NCBI GenBank assembly: GCA_944377385.1
Contig: CALWET010000110.1
Span: forward strand, 1 to 45,233
DNA: 45,233 nt
Direction of reading: 5' to 3'
From: an uncultured Lachnospiraceae bacterium
GTDB taxonomy: Bacteria; Bacillota; Clostridia; Lachnospirales; Lachnospiraceae
Part shown: positions 18,429 through 26,921 of the stretch, in pieces
How the letters are laid out: every line of letters begins with the position of its first letter
How positions within the stretch are numbered: the stretch's first letter is position 1
Position numbers and translations under genes: made by a program
The notes under the pieces: generated by a model
Databases searched by the model: none
What the model was told of the DNA's origin: nothing
The model's input: the letters and a program-made list of their open reading frames with translations, nothing else

Positions 18429-19409
18429 TCAGTTTACGGATCTGCCCCTGAGCTTCATACAAAGCTCATAGATCCCGGTCTCCAATAACACTATCTTCTG
18501 AAGCAGCAAGGCCGGCAGCATACCAAAACGACCTACTCCAAGATAGTTCCTGTAATAATAGCGCTCCGACCTCTGACGGCACAGCTGCCTCTTAACTGCC
18601 CCCATACCTGAATGCTTTATGGAGCCCCCGCCCCCGTGAAGATATCCGGTTCCCAGTGTCAGGACGGTCCGAAATCCGTTTTTCTTCATCCTGCTTCCAA
18701 GTACGGTCTCCTCGCAGTAAAGGAATATCCCCTCATCATAGCCGCCTGCTGCCAGGAATCTTTCGCAATCCACCATCAAAAGAGAACCATGAACGCAGTC
18801 AACCTCTGCACTGTCTCCCCTGCTGAAATGCTCCGGCGGATAATTCAGCCTGCTTCTGAACAACTTTTTTAACACAGGTCCCGAGTTCAGAAGCTCTCCC
18901 ACATAGCCTCTGAGGGGCCAGGCCGAAAGCATGAATGCAGCCGAGGCAGGCTGATGCCAGACATTGTCTGTGTCCTTTTCCGAAGAACAGATCCCCCCTG
19001 TATTCATGACAGCCCCCGCCACGGCGACATCCTCATCCTCAAAGCAGTCCTGCATCCTTTTTATAAGCTCTTCTCCAAATACGGAGTCAGGGTTTGCTAT
19101 CAGACACAGCTTTGACTCCAGCATCTCGTAGGCATATCTGACCCCGATATTGTTGCCATAGCCATAGCCTCCGTTCCTGTCTGAAAGGACCAGCATATAT
19201 CTGTGATATATATCATCCTCTCGTTCCGTATCAGTTTCCCTATGATTGAGCCCATCCAGGAAGCCTCCTATAAGCTCCCTGCTGTCATCGGTAGAGGCAT
19301 TGTCCACGACCACGATATTATCGATACAGCCAAAGCCTGAGATTCGACGCACTGCATCCATGGTGGCTTTTGGATCGTTATAATTAAGTATCACGGCAGC
19401 CGTTCGCAT
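18429..19409 (-). CDS. GT2 family glycosyltransferase, rhamnosyltransferase-like
   Basis: The 326-aa product has the GT2 fold in order: AAVILNYNDPKATMDAV (nucleotide-binding start), IVVVDNASTDDS, DRNGGYGYGNNIGVRYA and the metal motif NPDS in CLIANPDSVF. It then shows CVHGSLLMVDCERFLAAGGYDE-type acceptor-site sequence and an EETVLGSRM catalytic-base region. These features match the rhamnosyl- or galactofuranosyl-transferase-like branch of GT2, which fits the presence of rmlABD and glf. The donor sugar is not certain. It starts one base after the stop of the GT8 gene, so the genes are translationally coupled. Confidence 0.85.
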   Translation of the reverse strand: MRTAAVILNYNDPKATMDAVRRISGFGCIDNIVVVDNASTDDSRELIGGFLDGLNHRETDTEREDDIYHRYMLVLSDRNGGYGYGNNIGVRYAYEMLESKLCLIANPDSVFGEELIKRMQDCFEDEDVAVAGAVMNTGGICSSEKDTDNVWHQPASAAFMLSAWPLRGYVGELLNSGPVLKKLFRSRLNYPPEHFSRGDSAEVDCVHGSLLMVDCERFLAAGGYDEGIFLYCEETVLGSRMKKNGFRTVLTLGTGYLHGGGGSIKHSGMGAVKRQLCRQRSERYYYRNYLGVGRFGMLPALLLQKIVLLETGIYELCMKLRGRSVN

Positions 19410-19410
19410 A

Positions 19411-20403
19411 TCAGTCCTTGTCCTTTGAAAACCTTTTTCTGTAATATATCTCAGATATGAACCTTCTGAGCCCAGGAGCCATACGAGTCACCAGATTCAC
19501 CACATGGTAAAAAAGCATATACAGCCTATGCCCCTCCACATCGGGCTCATCCTTCCAGGGACTAAGCTCCCTGTACCTTCTGTACAGCTCAAGATAAGGG
19601 CTCCTGCTGCCAGCTATCCATGGACGTTCATCCCCGGCGAAATGCACGAGCACAGGCTGCCTTTTGGCAGCTTCAAAGCCTTCCCTGCTCTCGTTTTCTC
19701 CATAGCCGGGATAAAGCCTGCACAGATCATTATAGCTTCTGTAATAATATCCCGAAAAAAAGTCATAGGTCTGGGACAGCGGCCTTGTCCTGCCTCTCAG
19801 GATCACATTCAATATATCCTGATCCGGAAATTCCAGCTCCCCGCCGCAGCTTTTCATATAGTCAAGAGCCAAGCTGAGTATTTCCTCCCGTCTCCAGGCA
19901 GCTGCATCCATAAGTATGACCCCGGAATTGAAATAGGGCTCCTTTTCCGGGATGCCAAGCCTTTTCCTTACCTGAGGATATATGGTAGGCTCGGGAGCCA
20001 TGGCTGCTATATATGGCGAGCTAAGCTCAAGCTCGAATACAGGGCTCAGCTCCCCGTTTATGACGGTATCACTGTCTATGTAAAGGAGCCTGTCCTCGTC
20101 AATAAGCTCAGGAGCAAACAGCCTCCCAAAAGCAGTAAAGCCAAACCTGCCAGGCTCCAGGTCTTTTCCGGACCTTTCAAGGATCCTGCCTTCGATATCA
20201 CTTATGTCTATATAGACTATATCCCTGCCAGGACCGTAGGAAAGCACGGTCTGCCTGAGCCTTTTCCTGCTTTCCTCATGGATGCCGTTATCCAGCATGT
20301 ATATGCGCAGTTCCATACAGTCCCTGTTATTTTCAAGCAGGGAAACTATGCTCACGGATGCATATTTAATATAATTTTCATCGCAGTTATAAACTATGTT
20401 CAT
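19411..20403 (-). CDS. GT8 family glycosyltransferase
   Basis: The protein of about 330 aa starts MNIVYNCDENYIKYASVSIVS, the classical GT8 opening. It has the DxD metal motif in LLYIDSDTVING, YFNSGVILMDAAAWRR, FPDQDILNVIL and the late VHFAGDERPW. GT8 enzymes are retaining transferases, often using UDP-glucose or UDP-galactose. The ATG at 20403 overlaps the end of glf by 17 nt. A GTG six codons upstream is an alternative, but homologues begin at this Met. The C-terminal 50 residues include a hydrophobic, Arg-rich segment that may contact the membrane. Confidence 0.88.
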   Translation of the reverse strand: MNIVYNCDENYIKYASVSIVSLLENNRDCMELRIYMLDNGIHEESRKRLRQTVLSYGPGRDIVYIDISDIEGRILERSGKDLEPGRFGFTAFGRLFAPELIDEDRLLYIDSDTVINGELSPVFELELSSPYIAAMAPEPTIYPQVRKRLGIPEKEPYFNSGVILMDAAAWRREEILSLALDYMKSCGGELEFPDQDILNVILRGRTRPLSQTYDFFSGYYYRSYNDLCRLYPGYGENESREGFEAAKRQPVLVHFAGDERPWIAGSRSPYLELYRRYRELSPWKDEPDVEGHRLYMLFYHVVNLVTRMAPGLRRFISEIYYRKRFSKDKD

Positions 20404-21529
20404 CTGACAGCTCAGTATCACAAAGCCTGAGGGCCGAAGCTATGACCTTGTCCATATCATAATACTTATATTCTCCCAGTCTGCCTCCGAATATCACTCG
20501 TGGCTCGTCTGCATTTCCCACGGAAAGCTCCTGGGCCTTTTCCCTGTATCTTTCATAAAGCTTCTGATTTTTCTCGTCATTGACCGGATAATAGCGCTCC
20601 ATGCCCTTTTTGTATTCTGCCGGATATTCCCTGGTTATGACCGTACTCTCCTGGGTGCCGAATTCAAAGTGCTTGTGCTCGATGATCCTGGTATAGGGAG
20701 TCTCCCGGTCCGTGTAATTGACCACTGCATTTCCCTGGTAGTCCCTTACATCCAGCTTTTCCGTCTCAAATCTCAGGGATCTGTAGCCCAGCTCTCCCTC
20801 GCTGTAATCAAAGTATTCATCTATGGCACCGGTATATATGATGGTATCCGCAGTCTTTTTCAGCTCCTCCCTGTTTTTAAGGAAATCACAGCCGCACATG
20901 ATATCGCAGCCTGAAAAAAGCTTTTCCATAAGGGGAGTATAGCCTCCAATGGGTATGCCCTGATAGCTGTCATTGAAATAATTGTTGTCATAGGTATAGC
21001 GCACAGGTATCCTTTTTATGATAAACGCAGGCAGCTCCCTGCAGTCCCTGCCCCACTGCTTTTCCGTATAGCCCTTTATAAGCTTTTGATAGATGTCCCT
21101 GCCCACCAGGCTTATGGCCTGCTCCTCAAGATTTTTCGGATCCTGCACTGCCTCAGCACGCTGAGACTCTATCATCTCCCTGGCCTCGGCAGGAGTTATC
21201 ACTCCCCACATCCTGTTGAAGGTATTCATATTGAAGGGGAGATTATATATCTCGCCCCTGTAATTTGCTATGGGAGAATTGGTAAATCTGTTGAAGCTGC
21301 ACAGTGAGTTTACAAAATCCCATACTCTCTTGTCACTGGTATGGAAGATATGGGCTCCGTACTTGTGTACATGTATGCCGCTGATATCCTCACAGTATAC
21401 ATTGCCGCCTATATGATCCCTCTTTTCCACCACCAGGCAGCTCTTTCCCTTCCTGGCCGCATGCCAGGCAAAAACTCCGTTAAACAGCCCTGCTCCTACA
21501 AGCAGGTAATCATATCTGTCTCTTATCAT
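20387..21529 (-). CDS. glf: UDP-galactopyranose mutase
   Basis: Glf is an FAD enzyme that converts UDP-galactopyranose to UDP-galactofuranose for surface glycans. The 380-aa product has the dinucleotide-binding start YLLVGAGLFNGVFA, then RDHIGGNVYCED, HKYGAHIFHTSDKRVWDFVN with the conserved His residues, and GYTEKQWGRDCREL. The FAD contact FGGRLGEYKYYDMDKVI is at the C-terminus. These are diagnostic for the family. The gene overlaps leuA by 20 nt at its start and the GT8 gene at its end, so all three are probably on one transcript. Confidence 0.97.
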   Translation of the reverse strand: MIRDRYDYLLVGAGLFNGVFAWHAARKGKSCLVVEKRDHIGGNVYCEDISGIHVHKYGAHIFHTSDKRVWDFVNSLCSFNRFTNSPIANYRGEIYNLPFNMNTFNRMWGVITPAEAREMIESQRAEAVQDPKNLEEQAISLVGRDIYQKLIKGYTEKQWGRDCRELPAFIIKRIPVRYTYDNNYFNDSYQGIPIGGYTPLMEKLFSGCDIMCGCDFLKNREELKKTADTIIYTGAIDEYFDYSEGELGYRSLRFETEKLDVRDYQGNAVVNYTDRETPYTRIIEHKHFEFGTQESTVITREYPAEYKKGMERYYPVNDEKNQKLYERYREKAQELSVGNADEPRVIFGGRLGEYKYYDMDKVIASALRLCDTELSDEHSL

Positions 21530-23219
21530 CCTTCATCAACTCCCCCGGATAAAAAAGTCTGTTCACCGCAGAAAACAATCCTCTGATGGAAGCCCTCATC
21601 GTATTGCTGGATCTGCCCACACCAAAGGCTATCCTTCCGCTTTCCTGATCCAAAAGCTGTATATAGGCCACGGCCTCTGCCGTCGAGCCTGCGGACAGGG
21701 CATGCTCGGAATAATCCAGTATACGCATCCTGACATGCAGCTCCTCCTCCAGGGCCTGCTGCGCAGCATCAAGAGGTCCGTTTCCAAGTCCCGAAAGCTC
21801 CCTTTCCTCTCCGTATACGCTGAAACGAAGCTTTATGAGCGTCTGTCTCTCTCCATGGTCAAAGGCTGTATCAGCTATGCCTATACCAAGAAAATCCACA
21901 GGCCCCTTTACCTTTATATAATGCTCGTCAAAGGCCTTATATACCTCGGCGGGCTGTATCTCTCCTCTTTTTTCGCTTATATCCTGTATGACCCGGGCAA
22001 ATTCCTTGTGCATGCTCTTCGGCAGCTTGTAGCCATAATAGCTCTCCAGCACAAAGGCGACCCCTCCCTTTCCTGACTGGGAATTGATCCTGACTATGGG
22101 CTCATAGGTCCTGCCTATGTCAGAGGGATCTATGGGGAGATAGGGCACCCTCCATATATCGGAGCCTGTTTTTTCCATCATATGGATCCCCTTGTTTATG
22201 GCATCCTGATGGGAGCCCGAAAATGCCGTAAAGACAAGCTTGCCCGCATAGGGATGACGGTCGTCCACCTTCATGGAGGTACATCTCTCATATACCTCCT
22301 GTATCGAGGGCTCATCTGACAGATCAAGTCCTGGATCCACTCCCTGGGAAAACATATTGTAGGCAAGGGTCATGATATCCACATTGCCGGATCTTTCACC
22401 GTTGCCAAAGAGGGTCCCCTCGACTCTGTCAGCCCCTGCCAGGAGTCCAAGCTCCGCAGCGGCAACACCGGTGCCCCTGTCATTGTGAGGGTGTATGCTC
22501 AGACAGTAGGAGCTTCTGTCAGACAGGTTTGCCCCTATCCATTCAATCATATCCGCATATACATGGGGCATATGGTCCTCCACCGTAGCAGGCAGGTTTA
22601 TGATCATAGGATTGAACTCTGTAGGGCCCCATATCGATTTTACGGATTCGCATACATCCAGGGCAAAGTCCATGTCAGCTCCGCTGAAGGATTCCGCCGT
22701 ATATTCAAACACGAACTCTCCTTCAAATTCCCTGTCCCACCTGAGCTCCTTTACAAGCTTTGCAGCGCTTGTGGCTATATATTTGACCTCTCCGGAATCC
22801 TTGTGATATACCACATCCCGCTGAAGCCTGGACACCGGGTTATATACGTTGAAAATGACCCTTGGCATGTCCTCTATGGCCTCAAAGGTCTTTATGATCT
22901 GCTCCCTGCGGCACTGAGTTATGACCTGAATGTATACATCATCAGGTATCAGCTTCCTGTCAGACAGCTGCCTGACAAAATCGAACTCGACTCTGGAGGC
23001 TGCGGGAAAGCCCACCTCTATCTCCTTGAAGCCCAGCCTGCACAGCATGAGGAAGAACTCTATCTTTTCCTCCACATTCATGGGCTTGATGAGTGCCTGA
23101 TTTCCGTCCCTCAGATCCACAGAACACCATCTGGGCGCCTTTTTTATGCTTTTTTGCACCCAGGTGCGTTCATTATATGCAAACGCCTCCTGGGGCCTAT
23201 ATCTTTCATAATTCAACAT
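21510..23219 (-). CDS. leuA: 2-isopropylmalate synthase, yeast-type LeuA
   Basis: LeuA condenses acetyl-CoA with 2-ketoisovalerate, the first committed step to leucine. The 569-aa protein is of the longer type. It has the DRE-TIM active-site start CSVDLRDGNQALIKPM (about residues 32-47), SIHPHNDRGTGVAAAELG (metal-binding His), and GTLFGNGERSGNVDIMTLA, all intact. A C-terminal LeuA dimerisation/feedback domain covers about residues 440-560. It is odd to find it inside a polysaccharide locus, overlapping glf by 20 nt. A strong hairpin lies 72-103 nt upstream, but no T-box consensus or leucine-rich leader peptide was seen. Confidence 0.95.
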   Translation of the reverse strand: MLNYERYRPQEAFAYNERTWVQKSIKKAPRWCSVDLRDGNQALIKPMNVEEKIEFFLMLCRLGFKEIEVGFPAASRVEFDFVRQLSDRKLIPDDVYIQVITQCRREQIIKTFEAIEDMPRVIFNVYNPVSRLQRDVVYHKDSGEVKYIATSAAKLVKELRWDREFEGEFVFEYTAESFSGADMDFALDVCESVKSIWGPTEFNPMIINLPATVEDHMPHVYADMIEWIGANLSDRSSYCLSIHPHNDRGTGVAAAELGLLAGADRVEGTLFGNGERSGNVDIMTLAYNMFSQGVDPGLDLSDEPSIQEVYERCTSMKVDDRHPYAGKLVFTAFSGSHQDAINKGIHMMEKTGSDIWRVPYLPIDPSDIGRTYEPIVRINSQSGKGGVAFVLESYYGYKLPKSMHKEFARVIQDISEKRGEIQPAEVYKAFDEHYIKVKGPVDFLGIGIADTAFDHGERQTLIKLRFSVYGEERELSGLGNGPLDAAQQALEEELHVRMRILDYSEHALSAGSTAEAVAYIQLLDQESGRIAFGVGRSSNTMRASIRGLFSAVNRLFYPGELMKDDKRQI

Positions 23220-23290
23220 CCGCGATCACCGGCCCCGAAACTACTGGTATAAAAACCCCATCCTAAAGAAAAACTCATATGTAAACCAAG

Positions 23291-23322
23291 GCGCAGACGG
23301 GGCTTTTAAGCCCGGTCCGCGC
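23291..23322 (-). promoter_or_regulatory. Strong hairpin between glmM and leuA
   Basis: A stem of about 14 bp (one G-U pair, one mismatch) with a tiny A-rich loop sits in the 158-nt gap. On the minus strand it is followed by CTTGGTTTAC, not a clean U-run. It could be a weak terminator for glmM or part of a leuA leader. Confidence 0.5.
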
Positions 23323-23377
23323 GATCATCGACCCTATAATATCCTTTTATCGCACAAAGGCTGTGCCACATCAAGGC

Positions 23378-24730
23378 CTATGCCGTGAGCCCCTCTCTTT
23401 CAATGACAGCTATCACACTGTCAACAAGCTGCTCACACTGCTCCTCCGAAGGAGCCTCCACCATGACTCTGATCACCGGCTCCGTTCCGGATTCCCTGAC
23501 CAGTATGCGCCCACTGTCAGACAGCTCAGCCGCAGCCCTGTCCACAGCCTCCTGCACGGCCTTGTTGTCAAGGGCAGTCCTCTTGTCCTTTACCCTGACA
23601 TTCTTCAGGCACTGGGGATACATGGGACAGTCCTCTGCCAGAGCCGAGGCGCTGCACTTGCGTTCCAGCATGACCTCCATAAGCTTCAGGGAGGTCAGGA
23701 TGCCGTCTCCTGTGGTGGCAAGCTTTGAAAAGATTATATGTCCTGACTGCTCTCCTCCCAGAGAATAGCCGTTTTTGGACATGCATTCATAGACATAGCG
23801 GTCTCCCACCTGGGTCTTTTCATATTTAAGCCCCTCACGGTCAAGGGCCTTGAATAGTCCAAAGTTCGACATGACAGTCACGACTATCATATCATCAGAA
23901 AGCTCTCCTTCCTCCTTCATGAGCTTTCCGCAGGCATACATGATCTGATCTCCGTTTATGACCTGTCCCTTTTCATCCACACAGAGACATCTGTCAGCAT
24001 CTCCATCATAGGCAAAGCCTATGTCACAGCCCTCTTTTACGACAAATTCCCTGAGCCTGTCTATATGGGTAGAGCCCACGCCCTCATTTATGTTCGTGCC
24101 GTTGGGCTCGCAGGCCATCACATGAGTACGTGCCCCAAGAGCGTCGAATACCGGCTTTGCTATGGATGAGGCTGAGCCGTTCGCACAGTCAAGGGCCACG
24201 TCCTTGTCCTTGAAGGCCCTGTTTACTGTGGAGATAAGATAGCCTATGTATCTGTTTCGGCCCGCCGCATAATCAACGGTCCTGCCTATGTCATCCCTGA
24301 GGGCAAGGGGTATCTCACCTATCCTGCCGTCAAGATATTCTTCTATCCTGTCTATGGTCTCATCGTCTATCTTTTCCCCGCTGCCGCTTATGACCTTAAT
24401 GCCATTGTCATAATAAGGGTTGTGGGAGGCGGATATCATGATACCGCAGTCAAAGCCGTCCACCCTGACTATGTATGCCACTGAAGGAGTGGTGGTGACA
24501 TGCATCAGATATGCATCCGCACCTGAGGCCGTAATCCCTGAGGACAGCGCATCCTCAAACATATATGAGGATCTCCTGGTATCCTTGCCTATGACGATGC
24601 GGCAGCGCCTGTCAGGATGCTGATTTTTATAATACCATCCAAGAAAGCGTCCCACCTTGAAGGCATGCATGACCTTGAGATCCACATTTGCCTCGCCTCT
24701 GAATCCATCAGTTCCGAAGTATTTTCCCAT
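23378..24730 (-). CDS. glmM: Phosphoglucosamine mutase
   Basis: GlmM interconverts glucosamine-6-phosphate and glucosamine-1-phosphate on the route to UDP-GlcNAc. The 450-aa product has the expected length and all four motifs. These are the phosphoserine loop MISASHNPYYDNGIK (Ser near residue 100), the metal loop AYDGDADRCL, the sugar-recognition loop GGEQSGHIIF, and the phosphate-binding RESGTEPVIRVMVE. The N-terminus MGKYFGTDGFRG is characteristic. It overlaps the end of rmlD by 23 nt. The overlap places central amino-sugar metabolism under the same transcript as dTDP-rhamnose synthesis. Confidence 0.96.
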   Translation of the reverse strand: MGKYFGTDGFRGEANVDLKVMHAFKVGRFLGWYYKNQHPDRRCRIVIGKDTRRSSYMFEDALSSGITASGADAYLMHVTTTPSVAYIVRVDGFDCGIMISASHNPYYDNGIKVISGSGEKIDDETIDRIEEYLDGRIGEIPLALRDDIGRTVDYAAGRNRYIGYLISTVNRAFKDKDVALDCANGSASSIAKPVFDALGARTHVMACEPNGTNINEGVGSTHIDRLREFVVKEGCDIGFAYDGDADRCLCVDEKGQVINGDQIMYACGKLMKEEGELSDDMIVVTVMSNFGLFKALDREGLKYEKTQVGDRYVYECMSKNGYSLGGEQSGHIIFSKLATTGDGILTSLKLMEVMLERKCSASALAEDCPMYPQCLKNVRVKDKRTALDNKAVQEAVDRAAAELSDSGRILVRESGTEPVIRVMVEAPSEEQCEQLVDSVIAVIEREGLTA

Positions 24731-25598
24731 AATCTATCTCCTCTAAAAACCTCGACAATGCGTCCTCCCATGAAGGCAGGGCACAAAAGCCGTTTTTAAC
24801 TATTTTTGATGTATCCATCCTGGAATTCTGAGGCCTTACTGCTTTCGCTCCGTATTCCTCCGTGCTTACAGGCTGGACCTTTACATTCTTTTCACATAGC
24901 TCAAATATCTTTACGGCAAAATCATACCAGGAGCAGTAGCCCGTGTTTGCCACATGGTATATGCCGTAGCGATCGGTCTGTATCATGTCCACGGCAAGCC
25001 TAGCCACATCCGGTGTATAGGTAGGGCTCCCTATCTGATCATCCACCACCCTGAAACTGTCATGGTCCTCAGAAAGCCTGAGCATGGTCTTTACGAAATT
25101 TTTGCCGTTTATCCCATAGATCCACTGTATGCGAAGTATGAAAAAGCTGTCCGGTATCTGCTCTCTGAGCCTTAGCTCCCCCTCGTATTTGGTACGTCCA
25201 TATGCTCCAAGGGGCTCCGGCTCATCATCCGGCTGCCAGGGCCTCTGGCCCTGTCCATTGAACACATAATCCGTGGAAAAATACATCATGGGGATGCCAA
25301 GGTCTTTGCAGGCCTCGGCTATATAGCCCGTTCCCACGGCGTTTACCAGCCTGCAGGCCTCCTCCTGATCCTCGGCCGCATCCACGGCAGTCCAGGCTGC
25401 ACAGTGTATCAGCGCAGTGGGGGCAGCCTCTTTTATATATTTCAGCACGGCCTCCCTGTCGGTTATGTCCATTTCCTCCTTGTCCACGCCAATGGCAGCC
25501 ATGTCTCTTTTTTCAAGCTCCAGCATGATGTCATGGCCCAGCTGTCCCCTGGCTCCGGTCACAAATATCTTCATCTGATCCTTATCCGAATTTGACAT
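24708..25598 (-). CDS. rfbD: dTDP-4-dehydrorhamnose reductase
   Basis: RmlD (RfbD) carries out the last reduction to dTDP-L-rhamnose. The 296-aa SDR protein contains FVTGARGQLGHDI, HCAAWTAVDAAE, STDYVFNGQG and the catalytic YGRTKYEGE, followed by RIQWIYGINGKNFV. The start at 25598 overlaps the rmlB stop by one base. An in-frame ATG at 25574 (MKIFVTGARG), preceded by AAGGATCAG, matches homologue starts better and may be the true start. The gene order rmlA, DUF4250, rmlB, rmlD is clear; rmlC (the 3,5-epimerase) is not in the window. Confidence 0.95.
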   Translation of the reverse strand: MSNSDKDQMKIFVTGARGQLGHDIMLELEKRDMAAIGVDKEEMDITDREAVLKYIKEAAPTALIHCAAWTAVDAAEDQEEACRLVNAVGTGYIAEACKDLGIPMMYFSTDYVFNGQGQRPWQPDDEPEPLGAYGRTKYEGELRLREQIPDSFFILRIQWIYGINGKNFVKTMLRLSEDHDSFRVVDDQIGSPTYTPDVARLAVDMIQTDRYGIYHVANTGYCSWYDFAVKIFELCEKNVKVQPVSTEEYGAKAVRPQNSRMDTSKIVKNGFCALPSWEDALSRFLEEIDYGKILRN

Positions 25599-26626
25599 CA
25601 GTCATCCACCCTGTCCTTGTACATTTCCCTGAAATAGTTCTGGTATTCTCCGGAGATGATGCGCTCCCACCAGTCCTGATTGCAAAGATACCAGTCTATG
25701 GTCTGCTTTATACCAGTATCAAAGGTATACTGAGGCTTCCAGCCCAGCTCCCTCTCTATTTTTGCAGGATCTATGGCATATCTTCTGTCATGTCCCGGCC
25801 TGTCCTTAACGTATTTTATCAAGGACTCAGGCTTTCCGAGGGCCTGGAGGATAGTCTTTACCACCTGAAGGTTCGATCTCTCGTTATGTCCTCCTATGTT
25901 GTAGATCTCTCCCTCCCTGCCATGTCTTACTATCAGATCGATGGCCTTGCAGTGATCCTCCACATGGAGCCAGTCTCTGACATTTGCACCATCTCCATAT
26001 ACGGGAAGCTCAGAATCACTCAGTGCCCTGCTGATCATAAGCGGGATGAGCTTTTCCGGGAACTGATACTGACCGTAGTTGTTTGAGCATCTGGAAATGG
26101 TCACCGGCAGTGAAAAGGTTCTGTGATAAGCCATTACAAACATGTCTGCCGAAGCCTTTGCCGCAGAATATGGGCTGGAGGCATGAAGGGGCGTGGTCTC
26201 CGTAAAGAACAGATCCGGCCTGTCCAACGGCAGATCTCCATATACCTCGTCCGTAGACACCTGATGAAAGCGTCCGATGCCGTAGGCCTTGCAGGCATCC
26301 AGCAGTGTGGTGGTTCCCGTTACATTTGTCCTGACGAACTCCTCAGGATGCTCCACCGAACGATCCACATGGGATTCCGCCGCAAAGTTTATGACCACAT
26401 CGGGCTTTTCCTCTTCAAAAAGCCTGAATATAAAGTCTCTGTCAGCTATATCCCCTTTTATGAACCTGTAATTCTTTTCGTTTTCAACGGATCTCAGATT
26501 TTCAAGATTTCCGGCATAGGTAAGCTTGTCCAGGTTTATGATCATATCCTCAGGATAGTTCCTGACCAGATACTGCACCATCACGCTCCCTATAAATCCG
26601 GCTCCACCGGTAACTATGATCTTCAT
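25598..26626 (-). CDS. rfbB: dTDP-glucose 4,6-dehydratase
   Basis: RmlB makes dTDP-4-keto-6-deoxyglucose, the branch point to rhamnose and many amino or branched deoxysugars. The product of about 342 aa shows IIVTGGAGFIGSVMV, NFAAESHVDRSVE, the active-site STDEVYGDLP (Asp-Glu) and the catalytic YSAAKASADMFV, followed by RCSNNYGQYQFPEKLIPL. These are diagnostic. ATG 26626 is preceded by GAGGCTTGGAA. The 94-nt gap upstream is AT-rich with imperfect direct repeats, a possible promoter region for the rmlB-rmlD-glmM set. Confidence 0.97.
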   Translation of the reverse strand: MKIIVTGGAGFIGSVMVQYLVRNYPEDMIINLDKLTYAGNLENLRSVENEKNYRFIKGDIADRDFIFRLFEEEKPDVVINFAAESHVDRSVEHPEEFVRTNVTGTTTLLDACKAYGIGRFHQVSTDEVYGDLPLDRPDLFFTETTPLHASSPYSAAKASADMFVMAYHRTFSLPVTISRCSNNYGQYQFPEKLIPLMISRALSDSELPVYGDGANVRDWLHVEDHCKAIDLIVRHGREGEIYNIGGHNERSNLQVVKTILQALGKPESLIKYVKDRPGHDRRYAIDPAKIERELGWKPQYTFDTGIKQTIDWYLCNQDWWERIISGEYQNYFREMYKDRVDD

Positions 26627-26665
26627 TTCCAAGCCTCTGCGCCCCTTGGGGCTATCCTTTCAATT

Positions 26666-26728
26666 ATTATTTGCGATTCGATCGTATATTATTTACGATT
26701 CAATGTGATCTATATATTATTCACACTC
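26666..26728. repeat. AT-rich imperfect direct repeats upstream of rmlB
   Basis: The motif ATTATTTGCGATTC (26666-26679) recurs as ATTATTTACGATTC at 26688-26701, 13 of 14 matches, one 22-bp step apart (two helical turns). A partial third copy (ATTATTCACACTC) starts at 26716. The 22-bp periodicity would place repeats on the same DNA face. Confidence 0.4.
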
Positions 26729-26918
26729 ATGTTTCGTCTACACTATAAAAACAATGATGCTTTTCGTCGTAGCAAAAACCTCCGTGCCTGAGCCTGTCCA
26801 TAAGCTCTTCCCTGTCCAGATCTTCCCTTGCACAAAGCTCGCAAAGATCCAGTCCCTCATCTCTCAGTCTCATGTTCAACATGCTTACCAGTATGTTTAT
26901 GTCAGAAGGCAGCTTCAT
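26727..26918 (-). CDS. DUF4250 domain protein
   Basis: The 63-aa product reads MKLPSDINILVSMLNMRLRD in its first 20 residues and ends GGFCYDEKHHCFY plus a few residues. This matches the DUF4250 pattern (LPxDxxxLxSxxNxxLRD, a hydrophobic middle, then a GFxYDxxxNxF-like end). The function is unknown. It lies 3 nt downstream of rmlA, with AGAGGCTGAGGA before the ATG, so it is probably translated from the rmlA transcript. DUF4250 genes are usually not linked to rhamnose genes, as far as I know. Confidence 0.85.
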   Translation of the reverse strand: MKLPSDINILVSMLNMRLRDEGLDLCELCAREDLDREELMDRLRHGGFCYDEKHHCFYSVDET

Positions 26919-26921
26919 TCC

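Noticed and set aside
19504..20430. Plus-strand open frame of 308 codons opposite the GT8 gene
   Set aside because: It is antisense to a protein with all GT8 motifs. The composition looks like a reverse-complement shadow.
22485..23252. Plus-strand open frame of 255 codons opposite leuA
   Set aside because: It is antisense to leuA with all its active-site motifs. No ribosome binding site and no family resemblance were seen.
23220..23377. T-box leader before leuA
   Set aside because: The conserved T-box sequence (AGGGTGG-ACCGCG type) and specifier-loop structure could not be found. Only a hairpin is visible.
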